From Actinomycetota bacterium (lineage in GTDB: Bacteria > Actinomycetota > Actinomycetes > Actinomycetales > Microbacteriaceae): DNA of 7,022 nt. The notes beneath the pieces are model-generated. The model was not told the origin of the DNA. It saw only the letters and a list, made by a program, of their open reading frames with translations, and did not search any database. Position numbers and translations under genes: made by a program. Position 1 is the stretch's first letter. The number at the start of each line of letters is the position of its first letter. The DNA lies in contig JAHIOK010000161.1 of NCBI GenBank assembly GCA_018895315.1, forward strand, positions 1 through 7,022, written 5' to 3'. This document shows positions 6,018 to 7,022 of this stretch, piece by piece.

Positions 6018-6569
6018 TCAGGGTCTCGGGGCGTAGCGGGTGAGCACCACGTCACCGGGCAGAGTCTCGGCTCCGAGCAGCCGCAGCTCGGGCAGATAGC
6101 CATCGGCGAAGAACGGGGTTCCGCCTCCGAGCACGACCGGCTGCGTATACAGGCGGTACTCGTCGATCAGCCCGGCTGCCCCAAGGGATGCCGCCAGGCT
6201 CGCCCCGCTCACCTCGATCACCCCCGCAGTCTCGGCCTTCAGGCGCCGCATGGCGGTAACCGCATCGGTGGGCACGAGCGACACCCCCTCGGGCACGCTG
6301 CCGAGGGTCTGGGAGAACACCACCTTGGGTGTCAGCATCCACTCGCGCGCGAATTCCTCGCCGACACCGTCGCGGCTCGGATCCGGCTCGCCCCAGTAGC
6401 TCATGATCTGCCACATCCGGCGCCCGTAGACCGAGAGGTCGACCTCGCGTTGACGAGCGTTGAAGTGCCGGTGCAGGTCTGCCTCGGGCACGGGCAGGCG
6501 GAGATTGCCGTCGACGTCGGCGATGTAGCCATCGAGCGAGACGAGCATTCCGTACGAGACGAGCCCCAT
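6018..6569 (-). CDS. Dihydrofolate reductase family protein (RibD C-terminal domain)
   Basis: This 183-residue single-domain protein has the fold of RibD-C/dihydrofolate reductases, a probable NAD(P)H-dependent reductase of unknown substrate. Visible family marks are the N-terminal strand and loop YGMLVSLDGYIAD (6-18), YGRRMWQIM (48-56) and KVVFSQTL (82-89). Also present are the nucleotide-binding Gly-rich stretch GVIEVSGASLAASL (116-129) and LIDEYRLYTQPVVLGGGTPFF (134-154), which is near-diagnostic for the YyaP/YwjB-like group. It is not the folate-pathway FolA: its sequence follows the RibD-C pattern. Start ATG 6569 has AGGAGG 5 nt upstream (6575-6580). The gene ends 96 bp before the ppk2 start and could be read through into ppk2, though the palindrome in the gap hints at separate control. 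Such genes are often stand-alone accessory reductases. No missing segment is seen. Confidence 0.9.
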   Translation of the reverse strand: MGLVSYGMLVSLDGYIADVDGNLRLPVPEADLHRHFNARQREVDLSVYGRRMWQIMSYWGEPDPSRDGVGEEFAREWMLTPKVVFSQTLGSVPEGVSLVPTDAVTAMRRLKAETAGVIEVSGASLAASLGAAGLIDEYRLYTQPVVLGGGTPFFADGYLPELRLLGAETLPGDVVLTRYAPRP

Positions 6570-6637
6570 CGCATCCTCCTCGGTTGGCGCGAACCGGCGC
6601 CACCTGAGTCGATGGTATCCAGGCAGTCGGCCGACGT

Positions 6638-6717
6638 GCCGAACTCCTCAGAATCCGGCCGCCGCGAGGCATCTGTCCCGGTTTCCGAGCGACAGGCGCA
6701 GATCTGAGGAGTTCGGC
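6638..6717. repeat. 80-bp hairpin element with perfect 15-bp inverted ends
   Basis: GCCGAACTCCTCAGA (6638-6652) and its exact reverse complement (6703-6717) enclose 50 bp. Within these, CTGTC (6673-6677) and GACAG (6691-6695) form an inner stem around CGG-TTT-CCG. The nested design, a strong outer stem with an inner hairpin, is what is expected of a REP-type or MITE-like element, or of a strong transcription stop. It lies in the 170-bp gap between the membrane-protein stop (6740) and the reductase start (6569), both read leftwards. No open frame is inside. The remaining bases of the gap (6581-6637) show only a weak TACCAT -10-like word for the reductase. Confidence 0.65.
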
Positions 6718-6739
6718 CCGCCTCACCCGCACGACAGCG

Positions 6740-7022
6740 CTACGAACCGGAGCGGATGCCCTCGCCCGCGGCGGGCGATGAACTCGGCGCCGCAACCGGC
6801 GCGGAGCCTGGCGCCACAGCCAGCGCGGAGCTCGGCGCCGCAACCGGCGCGGAGCTCGGCGCCGCAACCGGCGCGGAGCCTGAGCTCGCGGCTGAGCCCG
6901 CAGCACCGGCCGCGGCATCCGCGTTCGCAGCGTGCCAGTCCGCGGTCGAACCACTCTTTCCTCGACGCAGGAACAGCACGGCGATGATGCCGACGACCAT
7001 GGCGGCCGCAGAGAGCAGGATC
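6740..7022 (-). CDS. Small membrane-anchored Ala/Pro/Ser-rich protein, 5' end outside the window
   Basis: The frame is open to the window edge. The visible part begins with a hydrophobic segment, ILLSAAAMVVGIIAVLFL, then RRGKSG, a transmembrane helix or anchor followed by positive charge. The ATG at 7000 lies in the middle of this helix and has no ribosome binding site, so the real start is most likely beyond 7022. After the helix comes STADWHAANADAAAGAAG and then a low-complexity tail made of the unit SAPVAAPS (three exact copies, one diverged to SALAVAPG), ending SSPAAGEGIRSGS. The positive-inside rule suggests that the tail after RRGK is on the cytoplasmic side, if this is the only helix. 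The tail is encoded by a 24-bp tandem repeat. I do not recognise the family. The coding call rests on the helix and the regular 8-residue unit in this frame. Confidence 0.6.
   Translation of the reverse strand, partial: ILLSAAAMVVGIIAVLFLRRGKSGSTADWHAANADAAAGAAGSAASSGSAPVAAPSSAPVAAPSSALAVAPGSAPVAAPSSSPAAGEGIRSGS
6781..6876. repeat. Four tandem copies of a 24-bp unit inside a coding region
   Basis: Copies run 6781-6804, 6805-6828, 6829-6852 and 6853-6876. Copies three and four are identical, copy one differs at a single base, and copy two differs at five positions. Each unit encodes eight residues (SAPVAAPS type) of the membrane-anchored protein, so gain or loss of copies keeps the frame. Near-identity between neighbouring copies suggests recent slippage or unequal exchange and possible length differences between strains. 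Confidence 0.85.

Noticed and set aside
6000..6025. Hairpin around the reductase stop codon (GACC...GGTC outside, AGGG-TTTTG-CCCT inside) as a terminator
   Set aside because: The stem is interrupted, reaches into the coding region and has no T-run after it; it also overlaps the possible ppk2 -35 box. Too weak to call.
3837..6707. A 956-codon plus-strand open frame opposite the kinase, ppk2 and reductase genes
   Set aside because: Its translation is Arg/His/Pro/Ala-rich with no domain, and it lies antisense to genes with clear motifs. Long antisense frames are common in GC-rich genomes because stop codons are rare.
6781..6876. Tandem 24-bp repeat considered as a CRISPR array
   Set aside because: The units are directly adjacent with no spacers and encode a regular 8-residue protein repeat.

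Overview
The window comes from a high-GC actinobacterium. The gene families, the very high GC at third codon positions and the frequent GGATGCC/GGCATCC words fit Microbacteriaceae, with a Microbacterium-like genome as my best guess. That assignment is inference from style and was not searched. Most of the window is ordinary chromosomal coding sequence, and nearly all of it lies on the minus strand.

Layout in minus-strand reading order, from right to left. At the right edge (6740 to beyond 7022) is the 3' part of a small membrane-anchored protein with an Ala/Pro/Ser-rich tail, encoded by a 24-bp tandem repeat. An 80-bp hairpin-forming inverted repeat (6638-6717) separates it from a dihydrofolate reductase/RibD-C-like protein (6018-6569). 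A class I-type polyphosphate kinase 2 (5010-5921) follows, with a 22-bp perfect palindrome just ahead of its ribosome binding site. The only plus-strand gene is a small XRE-type DNA-binding protein (4691-4960), which converges on the PPK2 gene with a short symmetrical hairpin between them. The non-coding stretch 4422-4690 holds an imperfect inverted repeat of about 105 bp. Then comes a two-component system, a DesK/NarL-type histidine kinase (3252-4421) and its response regulator (2599-3255), joined by an ATGA overlap. The response regulator is followed by an 86-bp inverted repeat and a palindrome-rich stretch. The left end holds the truncated tail of an MFS drug-type exporter (about 2004-2340), then a MacB/LolD-type ABC ATPase (1294-2007) and its FtsX/MacB-type permease (2-1297), again joined by an ATGA overlap.

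How the parts may work together: the two-component system lies directly upstream of the ABC exporter in the same orientation. Such sensor/regulator pairs often control neighbouring exporters for antimicrobial peptides or cell-envelope stress, so control of the ABC pair by this regulator is plausible but not shown. The remnant exporter tail ends in an ATGA overlap with the ABC ATPase start, which suggests an MFS-ABC export operon that has lost most of its first gene.

I found no phage, CRISPR, tRNA, rRNA, transposase or clear new multi-gene system. The parts most worth a second look are non-coding: three unrelated-looking long inverted repeats in intergenic positions, the palindrome before PPK2, and the decayed MFS gene whose two frame changes both fall in homopolymer runs.
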